A stretch of 64,000 nt of DNA, taken from Curtobacterium flaccumfaciens UCD-AKU. Lineage in GTDB: Bacteria; Actinomycetota; Actinomycetes; Actinomycetales; Microbacteriaceae. Numbering within the stretch: the first letter of the stretch is position 1; each line of letters begins with the position of its first letter. The stretch covers positions 41,035-105,034 of the forward strand of contig NZ_APJN01000018.1 in assembly GCF_000349565.1 (NCBI RefSeq), given 5' to 3'. Positions 7,751-15,495 of the stretch are shown here, piece after piece. A model generated the notes under the pieces. It was not told the origin of the DNA and made no database searches. It saw nothing but the letters and a program-made list of their open reading frames with translations. A program made the translations under genes and the position numbers.

Positions 7751-8850
7751 GCGGTCCTCCGTTCCACGCTGCGGCCGATCCGGGCGACCACCTCGTAGTT
7801 GATCGTGCCGATGGCGTCGGCCCAGTCCTCGACGGCGGGGTCGCCGTTCGCGGGGTCGCCCCACAGCACGGCCTCGTCGCCGACCTGCACGTCCGCGTCG
7901 CCGACGTCGACGTGCATGGCGTTCATCGCGACGCGTCCGACCACCGGGAACGTGCGGTCCCCGATGCGCAACGAGACCCGGTTGCCGAAGTCGCGGTCGA
8001 AGCCGTCCGCGTAGCCGAGGCCGATCACAGCGAGGCGGGTGTCCGTCTCGGCGCGCCAGGTGTACCCGTACGAGACGCCGTCACCCGCGGCGACCGGCAC
8101 GGTGCGGAGCACGGCGGCGGTGACCCGCATCGCCGGACGCAGCCCCAGGTCGGCCGAGGTGCGGCCGTCGAAGGGGCTCAGTCCGTACAGAGCGAGTCCG
8201 ACGCGGGACAGGTCGTGGCGGGTCTCCGGCACGGCGATGCTCGCGGCACTCGCGGCGAGGTGCACCACGTCCGGCACGATGCCGTTCGCGGCGAGACCGT
8301 CCAGCGCACGCTGCAGTGCGGCGTCCTGGTCGAGGTCGTCGGTGCGCGAGGCGTTCGACAGGTGGGACATGAGCCCCTCGACCCGGGTGCGGTTGCCGCC
8401 GCGGGCCAGGGCGCCGGCGGTCGCGAAGAGCTCGGCCCACTCGGACTCGACGGCCCCGTTGCGGCTCAGGCCCGTGTCGACGCACAGGTGCACGGCACGG
8501 ACGTCGGAGTCGGCGGCGGCGGACAGCTGCTCGACGCTCGACACCGCCGGCGTGACGTCGAACTGCGCGGCGCGACGGAAGTCCTCGTCGGGGGCGTGCA
8601 GCCACGTGAGGATCCGGACCCCCTCGTCGATGCCGCCCTGCCGGAGCGCGACGGCCTCGTCGATGTCGGCGACCCCGAGCCACTCGGCGCCCGCGTCGAC
8701 GAAGGCCTGCGCGGCGTCGAGGGCCCCGTGGCCGTAGGCGTTCGCCTTGACGACCGCGATCACACCAGCCGGGGCGACCCGGTCGGCGATCGTCGCGTAG
8801 TTCTCGATCAGGGCTCCGCGATCGATCGTGATGCCGGTGAACGCACTCAC
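7747..8850 (-). CDS. alr: Alanine racemase, copy 2
   Basis: 367 residues. PLP enzyme converting L- to D-alanine. The PLP lysine is in VVKANAYGHG near residue 35, the signature RVGLALYGLSP near 220 is canonical, and the catalytic tyrosine is in GVSYGYTW near 262. Where most Alr proteins read MDQ, this copy reads MNAMHVDVGD, a departure in the substrate-pocket strand. The GTG start overlaps acpS as GTGA. On the signatures around Arg and Tyr this copy looks the more typical alanine racemase, but copy 1 keeps MDQ, so the assignment is not certain. Confidence 0.88.
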   Translation of the reverse strand: MSAFTGITIDRGALIENYATIADRVAPAGVIAVVKANAYGHGALDAAQAFVDAGAEWLGVADIDEAVALRQGGIDEGVRILTWLHAPDEDFRRAAQFDVTPAVSSVEQLSAAADSDVRAVHLCVDTGLSRNGAVESEWAELFATAGALARGGNRTRVEGLMSHLSNASRTDDLDQDAALQRALDGLAANGIVPDVVHLAASAASIAVPETRHDLSRVGLALYGLSPFDGRTSADLGLRPAMRVTAAVLRTVPVAAGDGVSYGYTWRAETDTRLAVIGLGYADGFDRDFGNRVSLRIGDRTFPVVGRVAMNAMHVDVGDADVQVGDEAVLWGDPANGDPAVEDWADAIGTINYEVVARIGRSVERRTA

Positions 8851-9242
8851 CGGGCCGTTCCTTCCAGGACCACGTCTGTTCCTTCCAGGACCACGAACGC
8901 GGTCGCGATCCCTCCATCATGCGAGAGCGACAGGTGCACGCTCGTCACGCCACGCGCATCCGCGACCCGGCGCGCACCCTGGCGCAGGGTGAGCGAGGGG
9001 TTCCGCTGGTCGTCGGACACGACCTCGAGGTCCTGCCAGCTGAGCCCGGCACTCGACCCGAAGGCCTTGATCAGTGCTTCCTTGGCGGCGAACCGTGCCG
9101 CCAAGGACGCGATCGGACGGGGTTCGCCGTCACGGACCTGCTCGGACGGCGTGAACAACCGCGCCCGCATCGCCGGTGTGCGTTCCAGCACCCGTTCGAA
9201 CCGCTCCAGGTCGACCACGTCGACCCCGATCCCGATGATCAC
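8847..9242 (-). CDS. acpS: Holo-[acyl-carrier-protein] synthase AcpS
   Basis: 131 residues. Moves 4'-phosphopantetheine from CoA to the serine of apo-ACP. It begins IIGIGVDVVDLERF with the metal-binding Asp8, and the second signature ARFAAKEALIKAFG has Glu55 and Lys59. The C-terminus reads VVLEGT-D-VVLEGT, produced by a 21-bp tandem duplication (8857-8895) that adds 7 residues beyond the usual end. The GTG start lies 8 nt after glmS. It belongs to the glmS-acpS-alr run. Confidence 0.94.
   Translation of the reverse strand: MIIGIGVDVVDLERFERVLERTPAMRARLFTPSEQVRDGEPRPIASLAARFAAKEALIKAFGSSAGLSWQDLEVVSDDQRNPSLTLRQGARRVADARGVTSVHLSLSHDGGIATAFVVLEGTDVVLEGTAR
8857..8895. repeat. 21-bp tandem duplication at acpS 3' end
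   Basis: GTTCCTTCCAGGACCACG occurs at 8857-8874 and again at 8878-8895, a 21-bp period. It is in frame and doubles VVLEGT at the AcpS C-terminus. Confidence 0.9.
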
Positions 9243-9250
9243 CGTCTCGA

Positions 9251-11098
9251 CTACTCGACGGTGACCGACTTCGCCAGGTTGCGTGGCTGGTCGACGTCGA
9301 GGCCCTTGGCCGCGGCGAGCTCCATGCCGAACATGTGCAGCGGGGCCACGGCGAGCAGCGGCTCGAACAGCGGGGTCGCGAGCGGGATCCGCAGGACCTC
9401 GTCGGCGAAGGGCAGCACCGCGGCGTCGCCTTCTTCCGCGATGGCGATGACCCGGGCACCGCGGGCGCGGATCTCCTGGATGTTCGAGACGACCTTCGGG
9501 TGCAGCGATCGCGGGTCGCGGGGCGACGGCACGATGACGAAGACGATCTGGCCCGGCTCGATCAGCGCGATCGGACCGTGCTTGAGCTCACCGGCGGCGA
9601 AGCCCTCGGCGTGGATGTACGCGAGTTCCTTCAGCTTCAGCGCACCTTCGAGCGCGATCGGGTAGCCGACGTGGCGACCGAGGAACAGCACGCTCCGGGT
9701 GTCCGCCATCCAGCGGGCCAGGTCCTTGATGCCGGCGGCGTCCTCGATGGTCTGCTGCAGCTTCGGTGCGAGCCCCTCGAGCTCGGCCACCTGCTCGGCG
9801 ATCTGCTCGGTGGTGAGCGTGCCGCGCAGCGTCGCCAGGTGCAGCCCGAGCAGGTACAGCGCGACGCCCTGGGCGATGAACGCCTTGGTGGACGCGACGG
9901 CGACCTCGGGCCCCGCGTGCGTGTAGATCACGGCGTCGGACTCACGCGGGATCGTGGCGCCCTGGGTGTTGCAGATCGACAGGACCTGGGCGCCCTGTTC
10001 GCGGGCGTACTTGACGGCCATGAGCGTGTCCATGGTCTCGCCGGACTGGCTGATCGAGACGACCAGGGTGCGTTCGTTCAGCACCGGGTCGCGGTAGCGG
10101 AACTCGTGGGCGAGCTCGACCTCGACCGGGATGCGGGCCCACTGCTCGATGGCGTACTTGCCCAGGATGCCGGCGTAGGCGGCGGTGCCGCAGGCGATCA
10201 CGATGACCCGGTCGACGGTCGCCAGGCGCTCGGCGATCGGGTCGAGGTCGGTCAGGGTGACGGCGCCGTCGTGGACACGGCCGAGGATCGTCTTGGCGAC
10301 GGCCTCGGGCTCCTCGCTGATCTCCTTCGCCATGAACGAGGACCAGCCGCCCTTGTCGGCGGCGGAGGCGTCCCAGTTGACCTCGAACTCGGTCGGCGCG
10401 GCGGGGGTGCCGTCGAAGTGGATGACGTCGACGCCGTCGGGGCGGATCGTGGCGATCTCGTCCTGCCCGATCGACAGCGCGCGCTGCGTGTAGGCGACGA
10501 ACGCGGCGACGTCCGAGCCCATGAAGTTCTCGCCGTCGCCGAGCCCGACGACCAGGGGCGAGTTGCGACGGGCGCCGACGACGACACCGGGCTGGTCGGC
10601 GTGCACGACGAGGAGCGTGAAGGCGCCCTCGAGCCGCTGCACGGCCTGCTGCATGGCGGCGGTCAGGTCACCGGTGTCGCGGAAGGCCCGCCCGACCAGG
10701 TGCGCGGCGACCTCGGAGTCGGTCTCGCTCCGGAACTCGATGCCCTCGGCCTGCAGTTCGGCGCGGAGCTCGGAGAAGTTCTCGATGATGCCGTTGTGGA
10801 TGAGGGCGAGCTTGTCGCCGTCGGCCAGGTGCGGGTGGGCGTTGCCGTCGGTCGGGCCGCCGTGGGTCGCCCAGCGGGTGTGCCCGATGCCGGTCGTGCC
10901 GTCCGGGATCGGCGACGACTCGAGTTCGTCGACCAGGGCCTGGAGCTTGCCGGCCTTCTTGGCCGACACGAGGTCTCCGGCTGGGTCGACCACGGCGATG
11001 CCCGCCGAGTCGTAGCCGCGGTACTCGAGGCGGCGGAGGCCACCGAGGAGGACGTCCTGGCTGCTGTTGCTGCCGACGTAGCCGACGATTCCACACAT
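9251..11098 (-). CDS. glmS: Glucosamine-6-phosphate synthase (isomerizing) GlmS
   Basis: 615 residues. Makes glucosamine-6-phosphate from fructose-6-phosphate and glutamine, the first step to UDP-GlcNAc. After Met1 is the nucleophile Cys2 in CGIVGYVG. The glutaminase domain occupies about residues 1-240, with GHTRWATHG near 75. Two SIS sugar-isomerase domains follow (SQSGETMDTL near 355; the C-terminus ends DVDQPRNLAKSVTVE, as in the family). The ATG at 11098 is fixed by Cys2. A TAGGAT box 7 nt upstream suggests a leaderless mRNA, so there is no room for a glmS ribozyme. glmM, the next enzyme of the pathway, is 1.7 kb away. Confidence 0.97.
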   Translation of the reverse strand: MCGIVGYVGSNSSQDVLLGGLRRLEYRGYDSAGIAVVDPAGDLVSAKKAGKLQALVDELESSPIPDGTTGIGHTRWATHGGPTDGNAHPHLADGDKLALIHNGIIENFSELRAELQAEGIEFRSETDSEVAAHLVGRAFRDTGDLTAAMQQAVQRLEGAFTLLVVHADQPGVVVGARRNSPLVVGLGDGENFMGSDVAAFVAYTQRALSIGQDEIATIRPDGVDVIHFDGTPAAPTEFEVNWDASAADKGGWSSFMAKEISEEPEAVAKTILGRVHDGAVTLTDLDPIAERLATVDRVIVIACGTAAYAGILGKYAIEQWARIPVEVELAHEFRYRDPVLNERTLVVSISQSGETMDTLMAVKYAREQGAQVLSICNTQGATIPRESDAVIYTHAGPEVAVASTKAFIAQGVALYLLGLHLATLRGTLTTEQIAEQVAELEGLAPKLQQTIEDAAGIKDLARWMADTRSVLFLGRHVGYPIALEGALKLKELAYIHAEGFAAGELKHGPIALIEPGQIVFVIVPSPRDPRSLHPKVVSNIQEIRARGARVIAIAEEGDAAVLPFADEVLRIPLATPLFEPLLAVAPLHMFGMELAAAKGLDVDQPRNLAKSVTVE

Positions 11099-11105
11099 GG
11101 GACCG

Positions 11106-11111
11106 ATCCTA
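11106..11111 (-). promoter_or_regulatory. -10 box for leaderless glmS
   Basis: TAGGAT on the minus strand, 7 nt before the ATG of glmS. It shares the 70-bp divergent region with gpx. Confidence 0.55.
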
Positions 11112-11155
11112 CGGTCTGCCTGGACGCCGACCCTGCGAAGTCCCGGGGGTGGGGA

Positions 11156-11161
11156 TAACGT
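11156..11161 (+). promoter_or_regulatory. -10 box for leaderless gpx
   Basis: TAACGT on the plus strand, 7 nt before the ATG of gpx at 11169, with no ribosome-binding sequence between. Confidence 0.45.
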
Positions 11162-11168
11162 TTCGGCC

Positions 11169-11654
11169 ATGGGACGCTTCGACGACATCGCCATCACCAC
11201 GCTGCACGGCGAGGACACCACGTTCGGCGCCTACGCCGACAAGGCCGTACTGGTCGTGAACGTCGCCTCCCGGTGCGGCCTCGCCCCGCAGTACGAGCAG
11301 CTCGAGGCCCTGCAGAAGCAGTACGGCCCCCGCGGGTTCACGGTGCTGGGCTTCCCGAGCAACCAGTTCCTGCAGGAGCTCGGCTCGTCCGAGGCGATCG
11401 ACGAGTACTGCTCCACCACGTGGGGCGTGACGTTCCCGATGTCCGAGAAGGTCAAGGTCAACGGCAAGAGCGCCCACCCGCTCTACCAGGCCCTCAAGGA
11501 GACCCCGGACGCCGACGGCAAGGCCGGTCGGGTGAGCTGGAACTTCGAGAAGTTCCTCGTCGCCCCCGACGGCACCGTCACGCGCTTCCGCCCCACCACG
11601 AAGCCGGACGCCCCCGAGGTCGTCGCCGCCATCGAGGCGGCCCTGCCCGCCTGA
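11169..11654 (+). CDS. Glutathione peroxidase-family thiol peroxidase
   Basis: 161 residues, thioredoxin fold. Reduces peroxides; bacterial Cys-type members usually use thioredoxin. The peroxidatic Cys is in VVNVASRCGLAPQY near residue 36, the Gln in FPSNQF near 73 and the Trp/Asn pair in SWNFEKF near 128. The usual FPCNQF cysteine is Ser, but a second cysteine remains in DEYCSTTWGVTFP near 86 and could act as the resolving residue. I chose ATG 11169 rather than in-frame upstream codons because the fold starts MGRFDDIAITTL and a TAACGT box sits 7 nt before it. It is divergent from glmS. Confidence 0.92.
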   Translation: MGRFDDIAITTLHGEDTTFGAYADKAVLVVNVASRCGLAPQYEQLEALQKQYGPRGFTVLGFPSNQFLQELGSSEAIDEYCSTTWGVTFPMSEKVKVNGKSAHPLYQALKETPDADGKAGRVSWNFEKFLVAPDGTVTRFRPTTKPDAPEVVAAIEAALPA

Positions 11655-11690
11655 CGCGTCGCGTCCTGCGGGCGCGCACCGAGCACTGGC

Positions 11691-11742
11691 CGGGAGGCCC
11701 GGGGCACGTGAGCCGACCGGCTCACGTGCCCCGGGCCTCCCG
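11691..11742. repeat. Perfect 24-bp-arm palindrome, dispersed repeat family
   Basis: Arms 11691-11714 and 11719-11742 are exact reverse complements around a GACC loop. They start CGGGAGGCCCGGGGCACGTG and contain the GGAGGCCCGG core seen at other sites. It lies 36 nt after the gpx stop and 17 nt before coaA, where it could also act as the gpx terminator, although no T-run follows. Confidence 0.85.
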
Positions 11743-11746
11743 TCTG

Positions 11747-11752
11747 TACGCT
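11747..11752 (+). promoter_or_regulatory. -10 box for leaderless coaA
   Basis: TACGCT, 7 nt before the ATG at 11760. It follows directly after the perfect palindrome at 11691-11742. Confidence 0.5.
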
Positions 11753-11759
11753 CGATCCC

Positions 11760-12704
11760 ATGCCGATCCCGGAGACCGCCGTCGCGCACCCGACCCCGTT
11801 CGTGGAGATCCCGCGTGCCGAGTGGTCGCAGCTCGCACCCAAGGAGCACCTGTCGCTCACCGAGACCGAGATCGTGCAGCTGCGCGGACTCGGCGACCGG
11901 TTGGACATGCAGGAGGTGCAGGAGGTCTACCTGCCCCTGTCCCGCCTGCTCACGCTCTACGCGGCCGGCGCACGGAACCTGCACGCCGAGACGAGCCGGT
12001 TCCTGGGTGAGCGCGCCGGACGCACGCCGTTCGTCATCGGCGTCGCGGGTTCCGTCGCCGTCGGCAAGTCCACCGTCGCCCGTCTGCTGCGGGAGCTGAC
12101 GAAGCGCTGGCCGGACACCCCTCGCGTGGAGCTCGTGACGACCGACGGCTTCCTGTACCCGAACGCCCAGCTGGAGCGCCGCGGGATCATGGACCGCAAG
12201 GGCTTCCCGGAGTCGTACGACCGCCGCTCCCTGCTGCGCTTCGTGAGCCAGGTGAAGAGCGGGGCAACCGAGGTCCGGGCACCGTACTACTCGCACCTGG
12301 TCTACGACATCGTGCCTGATGCCGAGATCGTCGTCCGGCAGCCCGACGTGCTCATCGTCGAGGGTCTCAACGTGCTGGCGCCCCCGGTGCACGGGCGGCT
12401 CGCGCTGTCCGACCTGTTCGACTTCACGATCTACGTGGACGCGAAGACCAAGGACATCGAGTCCTGGTACGTCGACCGGTTCCTCGCCCTGCAGGAAGAG
12501 GCGTTCTCGAGCCCCGACTCGTTCTTCCACCGGTTCGCCTCGCTCTCGCGTGAGGACGCGGTGCGGACGGCGACCGAGGTCTGGCGGGCGATCAACGAGC
12601 CGAACCTGCTCGAGAACGTGCTGCCCACGCGCTCCCGCGCCACCCTGGTGCTGAAGAAGGGCGCGAACCACAAGGTGAACTCGGTCCTGCTCCGCAAGAT
12701 CTGA
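11760..12704 (+). CDS. coaA: Pantothenate kinase CoaA (type I)
   Basis: 314 residues. Phosphorylates pantothenate, the first and rate-limiting step to CoA, with feedback inhibition by CoA in this family. The Walker A motif [12 protein letters not shown] is near residues 94-105, followed by [20 protein letters not shown] and the [10 protein letters not shown] substrate-site segment. The end [11 protein letters not shown] is typical. ATG 11760 fits the family start and has a TACGCT box 7 nt upstream. It is monocistronic on the plus strand and converges with glmM across a shared hairpin. Confidence 0.97.
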   Translation: MPIPETAVAHPTPFVEIPRAEWSQLAPKEHLSLTETEIVQLRGLGDRLDMQEVQEVYLPLSRLLTLYAAGARNLHAETSRFLGERAGRTPFVIGVAGSVAVGKSTVARLLRELTKRWPDTPRVELVTTDGFLYPNAQLERRGIMDRKGFPESYDRRSLLRFVSQVKSGATEVRAPYYSHLVYDIVPDAEIVVRQPDVLIVEGLNVLAPPVHGRLALSDLFDFTIYVDAKTKDIESWYVDRFLALQEEAFSSPDSFFHRFASLSREDAVRTATEVWRAINEPNLLENVLPTRSRATLVLKKGANHKVNSVLLRKI

Positions 12705-12722
12705 ACGGGAGCGGGCAGCAAA

Positions 12723-12782
12723 ACACCGGTGTTCGCGAGCTGAACCGCGTCCTGCGCGTGTTCAACCGGCGAACACCGGTGT
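12723..12782. terminator. Bidirectional terminator between coaA and glmM
   Basis: Arms ACACCGGTGTTCGC (12723-12736) and GCGAACACCGGTGT (12769-12782) are exact reverse complements. The interval pairs further (TGAACCGCG with CGCGTGTTCA) with small mismatches, giving one long hairpin between two convergent genes. Each arm also contains the self-palindrome ACACCGGTGT. Confidence 0.75.
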
Positions 12783-12798
12783 CTTGCGGAAGGGAACC

Positions 12799-14172
12799 CT
12801 ACGCGGCGTCGAGCGCCAGGCGGTCCTGCACGACGGCGGCGAGCTCCTCGGCGATGCGCTGGGCGTCGTCCTGCGACGCAGCCTCGACCATGACCCGCAC
12901 GACCGGCTCGGTGCCGGAGGGTCGGAGCAGCACGCGACCGGTGTCGCCGAGTGCCACGGACGCCGCAGTCACGGCGTCCTGCACGCCCTGGTCGGCGAGC
13001 CCGTGACGGTCGACGCCACGGACGTTGAGCAGCACCTGCGGGAACACCGTCATGCACGAGGCGAGCTCCTGCAGGGTCTTGCCCGTCCGCGCCATCTCGG
13101 CGACCAGGTGGAGCCCGGTGAGGATGCCGTCGCCCGTGGTGGCGAACTCGTTGAAGATGATGTGGCCGGACTGCTCGCCACCGATGGAGTAGTCGCCCTC
13201 GGTCATCTTCTCGAGCACGTAGCGGTCGCCCACACCGGCCTCGATGACGGTGATGCCCGCGTCGGCCATGGCCCGCTTGAGCCCGAGGTTCGACATGACC
13301 GTCGCGACGAGGGTGTCGTCCTTCAGGCGTCCGCGCTCCTGCAGCGACAACGCCAGGATCGCCATGATCTGGTCGCCGTCGATCGCGTTGCCCGCGGCGT
13401 CGACCGCCAGGCAGCGGTCCGCGTCGCCGTCGTGCGCGATGCCGACGTCCGCGCCGGCTTCGAGCACGGCGCGCGACAGGTTGTCGATGTGGGTCGACCC
13501 GACGCCGTCGTTGATGTTCCAACCGTCGGGGTCGGCACCGATGAGCGTCACGCGGGCACCCGCGTTGACGAAGACCTCGGGTGAGACGCCAGCGGCGGCA
13601 CCGTTGGCGCAGTCGAGCACGACGTGGATTCCGTCGAGCCGGTGCGGCAGTGTGCCGAGCAGGTGCACCACGTAGCGGTCCTCGGCGTCGGCGAACCGCG
13701 AGATGCGCCCGACGTCGATGCCGGTGGGGGTCGGTGCGGAGTGGTCGTGCATGGCCGCTTCGATGCGGTCCTCGACCTCGTCCGGCAGCTTGCGACCACC
13801 CGTGGCGAAGAACTTGATCCCGTTGTCGGGAGCGGGGTTGTGCGACGCGGAGATCATCACGCCGAAGTCGGCGTCGATGTCCGCGACGAGGAACGCCGCG
13901 GCGGGCGTGGGGATGACCCCGGCGTCGAGCACGTCGACGCCGGCCGAGGCGAGCCCGGCCGCGACGGCGGCACCGAGGAACTCGCCGGAGACGCGCGGGT
14001 CACGCGCGAGGACCGCGCGCGGGCGCGGTCGACCCGACGCCCGGCGGGCGTCGGCATGGTGTCCGTGTGTGAGGACGGCCGCGCTCGCCTGGGCAAGACC
14101 CAGTGCGAGCGCGGCCGTCAGCTCGCCGTTGGCGAGACCACGAACCCCGTCGGTACCGAACAGACGCGGCAT
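12799..14172 (-). CDS. glmM: Phosphoglucosamine mutase GlmM
   Basis: 457 residues. Interconverts glucosamine-6-P and glucosamine-1-P on the route to UDP-GlcNAc. It begins [12 protein letters not shown]. The active-site phosphoserine is in [14 protein letters not shown] (about residues 105-118), the Mg-binding loop is DGDADRC near 250, and the sugar-phosphate loop [12 protein letters not shown] is near the C-terminus. The ATG at 14172 lies 22 nt after rpsI, preceded by GAAGATCG. It is the last gene of rplM-rpsI-glmM and ends at the hairpin shared with coaA. Confidence 0.97.
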   Translation of the reverse strand: MPRLFGTDGVRGLANGELTAALALGLAQASAAVLTHGHHADARRASGRPRPRAVLARDPRVSGEFLGAAVAAGLASAGVDVLDAGVIPTPAAAFLVADIDADFGVMISASHNPAPDNGIKFFATGGRKLPDEVEDRIEAAMHDHSAPTPTGIDVGRISRFADAEDRYVVHLLGTLPHRLDGIHVVLDCANGAAAGVSPEVFVNAGARVTLIGADPDGWNINDGVGSTHIDNLSRAVLEAGADVGIAHDGDADRCLAVDAAGNAIDGDQIMAILALSLQERGRLKDDTLVATVMSNLGLKRAMADAGITVIEAGVGDRYVLEKMTEGDYSIGGEQSGHIIFNEFATTGDGILTGLHLVAEMARTGKTLQELASCMTVFPQVLLNVRGVDRHGLADQGVQDAVTAASVALGDTGRVLLRPSGTEPVVRVMVEAASQDDAQRIAEELAAVVQDRLALDAA

Positions 14173-14194
14173 GGCGATCTTCAGCCGGTGACGA

Positions 14195-14680
14195 CTAGCG
14201 CTTCGAGAACTGCGACGCCTTGCGGGCCTTCTTGAGACCGGCCTTCTTGCGCTCGATGACGCGGGCGTCACGGGTGAGGAAGCCGGCCTTCTTGAGGGCC
14301 GCGCGGTTGTTCTCACGGTCGATCTCGTTCAGCGTGCGGGCGATGGCGAGGCGGAGCGCGCCGGCCTGACCCGAGGGGCCGCCACCGGTGATGCGGGCGA
14401 CGACGTCGTACGAGCCGAGGAGCTCGAGCACCTTGAACGGGTCGTTGATGAGCTGCTGGTGCAGCTTGTTCGGGAAGTAGTCCTCGAGCGTGCGGCCGTT
14501 CACGACGAACGTGCCGGAGCCCGGAACGAGGCGAACGCGCGCGATGGCCTCCTTGCGGCGCCCGACGGCACCGCCGGAGACGTTGAGGATCTGACGGGGA
14601 GCAGCCTCGGCAGCGGCGGGTGCGCTCTCCGTGGTGAAGCTCTCCGGGGTCTGGTCGAGGGAATCAGCGATCTGAGCCAT
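14195..14680 (-). CDS. rpsI: 30S ribosomal protein S9
   Basis: 161 residues. The conserved S9 core starts near residue 38 ([12 protein letters not shown]) and ends in the invariant basic tail [12 protein letters not shown], which reaches the P-site tRNA. The first 30 residues are an Ala/Glu/Thr-rich extension common in actinobacteria. ATG at 14680; it follows rplM by 37 nt and precedes glmM by 22 nt. Confidence 0.97.
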   Translation of the reverse strand: MAQIADSLDQTPESFTTESAPAAAEAAPRQILNVSGGAVGRRKEAIARVRLVPGSGTFVVNGRTLEDYFPNKLHQQLINDPFKVLELLGSYDVVARITGGGPSGQAGALRLAIARTLNEIDRENNRAALKKAGFLTRDARVIERKKAGLKKARKASQFSKR

Positions 14681-14717
14681 GAGTTTCTCTATGTCCTTGA
14701 AGTCGTCGTGGCCGGAA

Positions 14718-15164
14718 CTACTGTGCGACCTGGTCGAAGATGTACGCCTTGGGCTGCTGCGCGGCGTGCGGGTGCTCCGCGCCGGCGTAGACCTTCAGCT
14801 TCTTGAGCTGCTCGCGGCCGAGGGTGTTCTTCGGCAGCATGCCGCGGATCGCCTTCTCGACGGCGCGGGTGGGGTGCTTCTCGAGCATCTCCGGGTAGGA
14901 GGTCGCCGTCAGGCCGCCCGGGTACCCCGAGTGACGGTAGTAGACCTTCTTCGCGAGCTTCGAACCGGTCAGTGCGACCTTGTCGGCGTTCACGATGATG
15001 ACGTAGTCACCCATGTCCATGTGCTGGGCGAAGGTGGCCTTGTGCTTGCCGCGCAGGAGCGCCGCGGCGTGGGTGGCGAGACGGCCGAGGACGACGTCGG
15101 TGGCGTCGATGACGATCCAGTCGTGCTGGACGTCTGCCGGCTTCGGTGAGAACGTGCGAGTCAC
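14718..15164 (-). CDS. rplM: 50S ribosomal protein L13
   Basis: 148 residues, an early-assembling 23S rRNA binder. It reads [20 protein letters not shown] at the start, with [17 protein letters not shown] and the [20 protein letters not shown] signature. The GTG at 15162-15164 is the only start that fits the conserved N-terminus; its ribosome site is weak. The leader from the promoter at 15305-15334 is about 135 nt, long enough to hold a regulatory structure, though I could not identify one. Confidence 0.97.
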   Translation of the reverse strand: MTRTFSPKPADVQHDWIVIDATDVVLGRLATHAAALLRGKHKATFAQHMDMGDYVIIVNADKVALTGSKLAKKVYYRHSGYPGGLTATSYPEMLEKHPTRAVEKAIRGMLPKNTLGREQLKKLKVYAGAEHPHAAQQPKAYIFDQVAQ

Positions 15165-15304
15165 AGGAGTGCTGCTTTCGTGTCGAGGTGAGGAGTCCGT
15201 GAATCCCACTCCGGTCGGGAGTTCCGCGGGCAGAAGCACGGGGAACACCTCGGTTGGAGGGCTCATCTGACTGTCCGCGCGCGGGGCGCACAGACCAAGG
15301 TGAG

Positions 15305-15334
15305 AGCCTAGCCGACGCGGGGTGCGTCGGTCAA
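15305..15334 (-). promoter_or_regulatory. Promoter of rplM-rpsI-glmM
   Basis: On the minus strand, TTGACC (15329-15334), an 18-bp spacer and TAGGCT (15305-15310). The start would be near 15298, leaving a leader of about 135 nt before the GTG of rplM. Confidence 0.7.
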
Positions 15335-15351
15335 ACGCGGCCACCCGCGGC

Positions 15352-15387
15352 CTGGAGGCGCGGGGCGGCCCCGCACCGCGCCTCCAG
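15352..15387. repeat. Dispersed GC-rich inverted repeat
   Basis: CTGGAGGCGCGG (15352-15363) and CCGCGCCTCCAG (15376-15387) are exact 12-bp inverted arms, with further partial pairing in the loop. The right arm is identical to a 12-mer at 26531-26542. It lies just upstream of the rplM promoter. Confidence 0.8.
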
Positions 15388-15421
15388 TCCGCCGCGCGGT
15401 CGCGCCCACCGCGCATGGTGA

Positions 15422-15464
15422 GCAGAAGACGTCGGGTCCGCACCGCGAACCCGACGTCTTCTGC
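15422..15464 (-). terminator. Terminator after the surface nuclease gene
   Basis: GCAGAAGACGTCGGGT (15422-15437) and its exact reverse complement (15449-15464) form a 16-bp stem with an 11-nt loop, 31 nt past the stop of the nuclease gene. Confidence 0.8.
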
Positions 15465-15495
15465 ACACTCATCGCCCCGACGTGGGGCGTGGGGA

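Noticed and set aside
11099..11168. glmS ribozyme or leader riboswitch upstream of glmS
   Set aside because: Only 70 bp separate the divergent genes, and a -10 box 7 nt before the ATG points to a leaderless mRNA.
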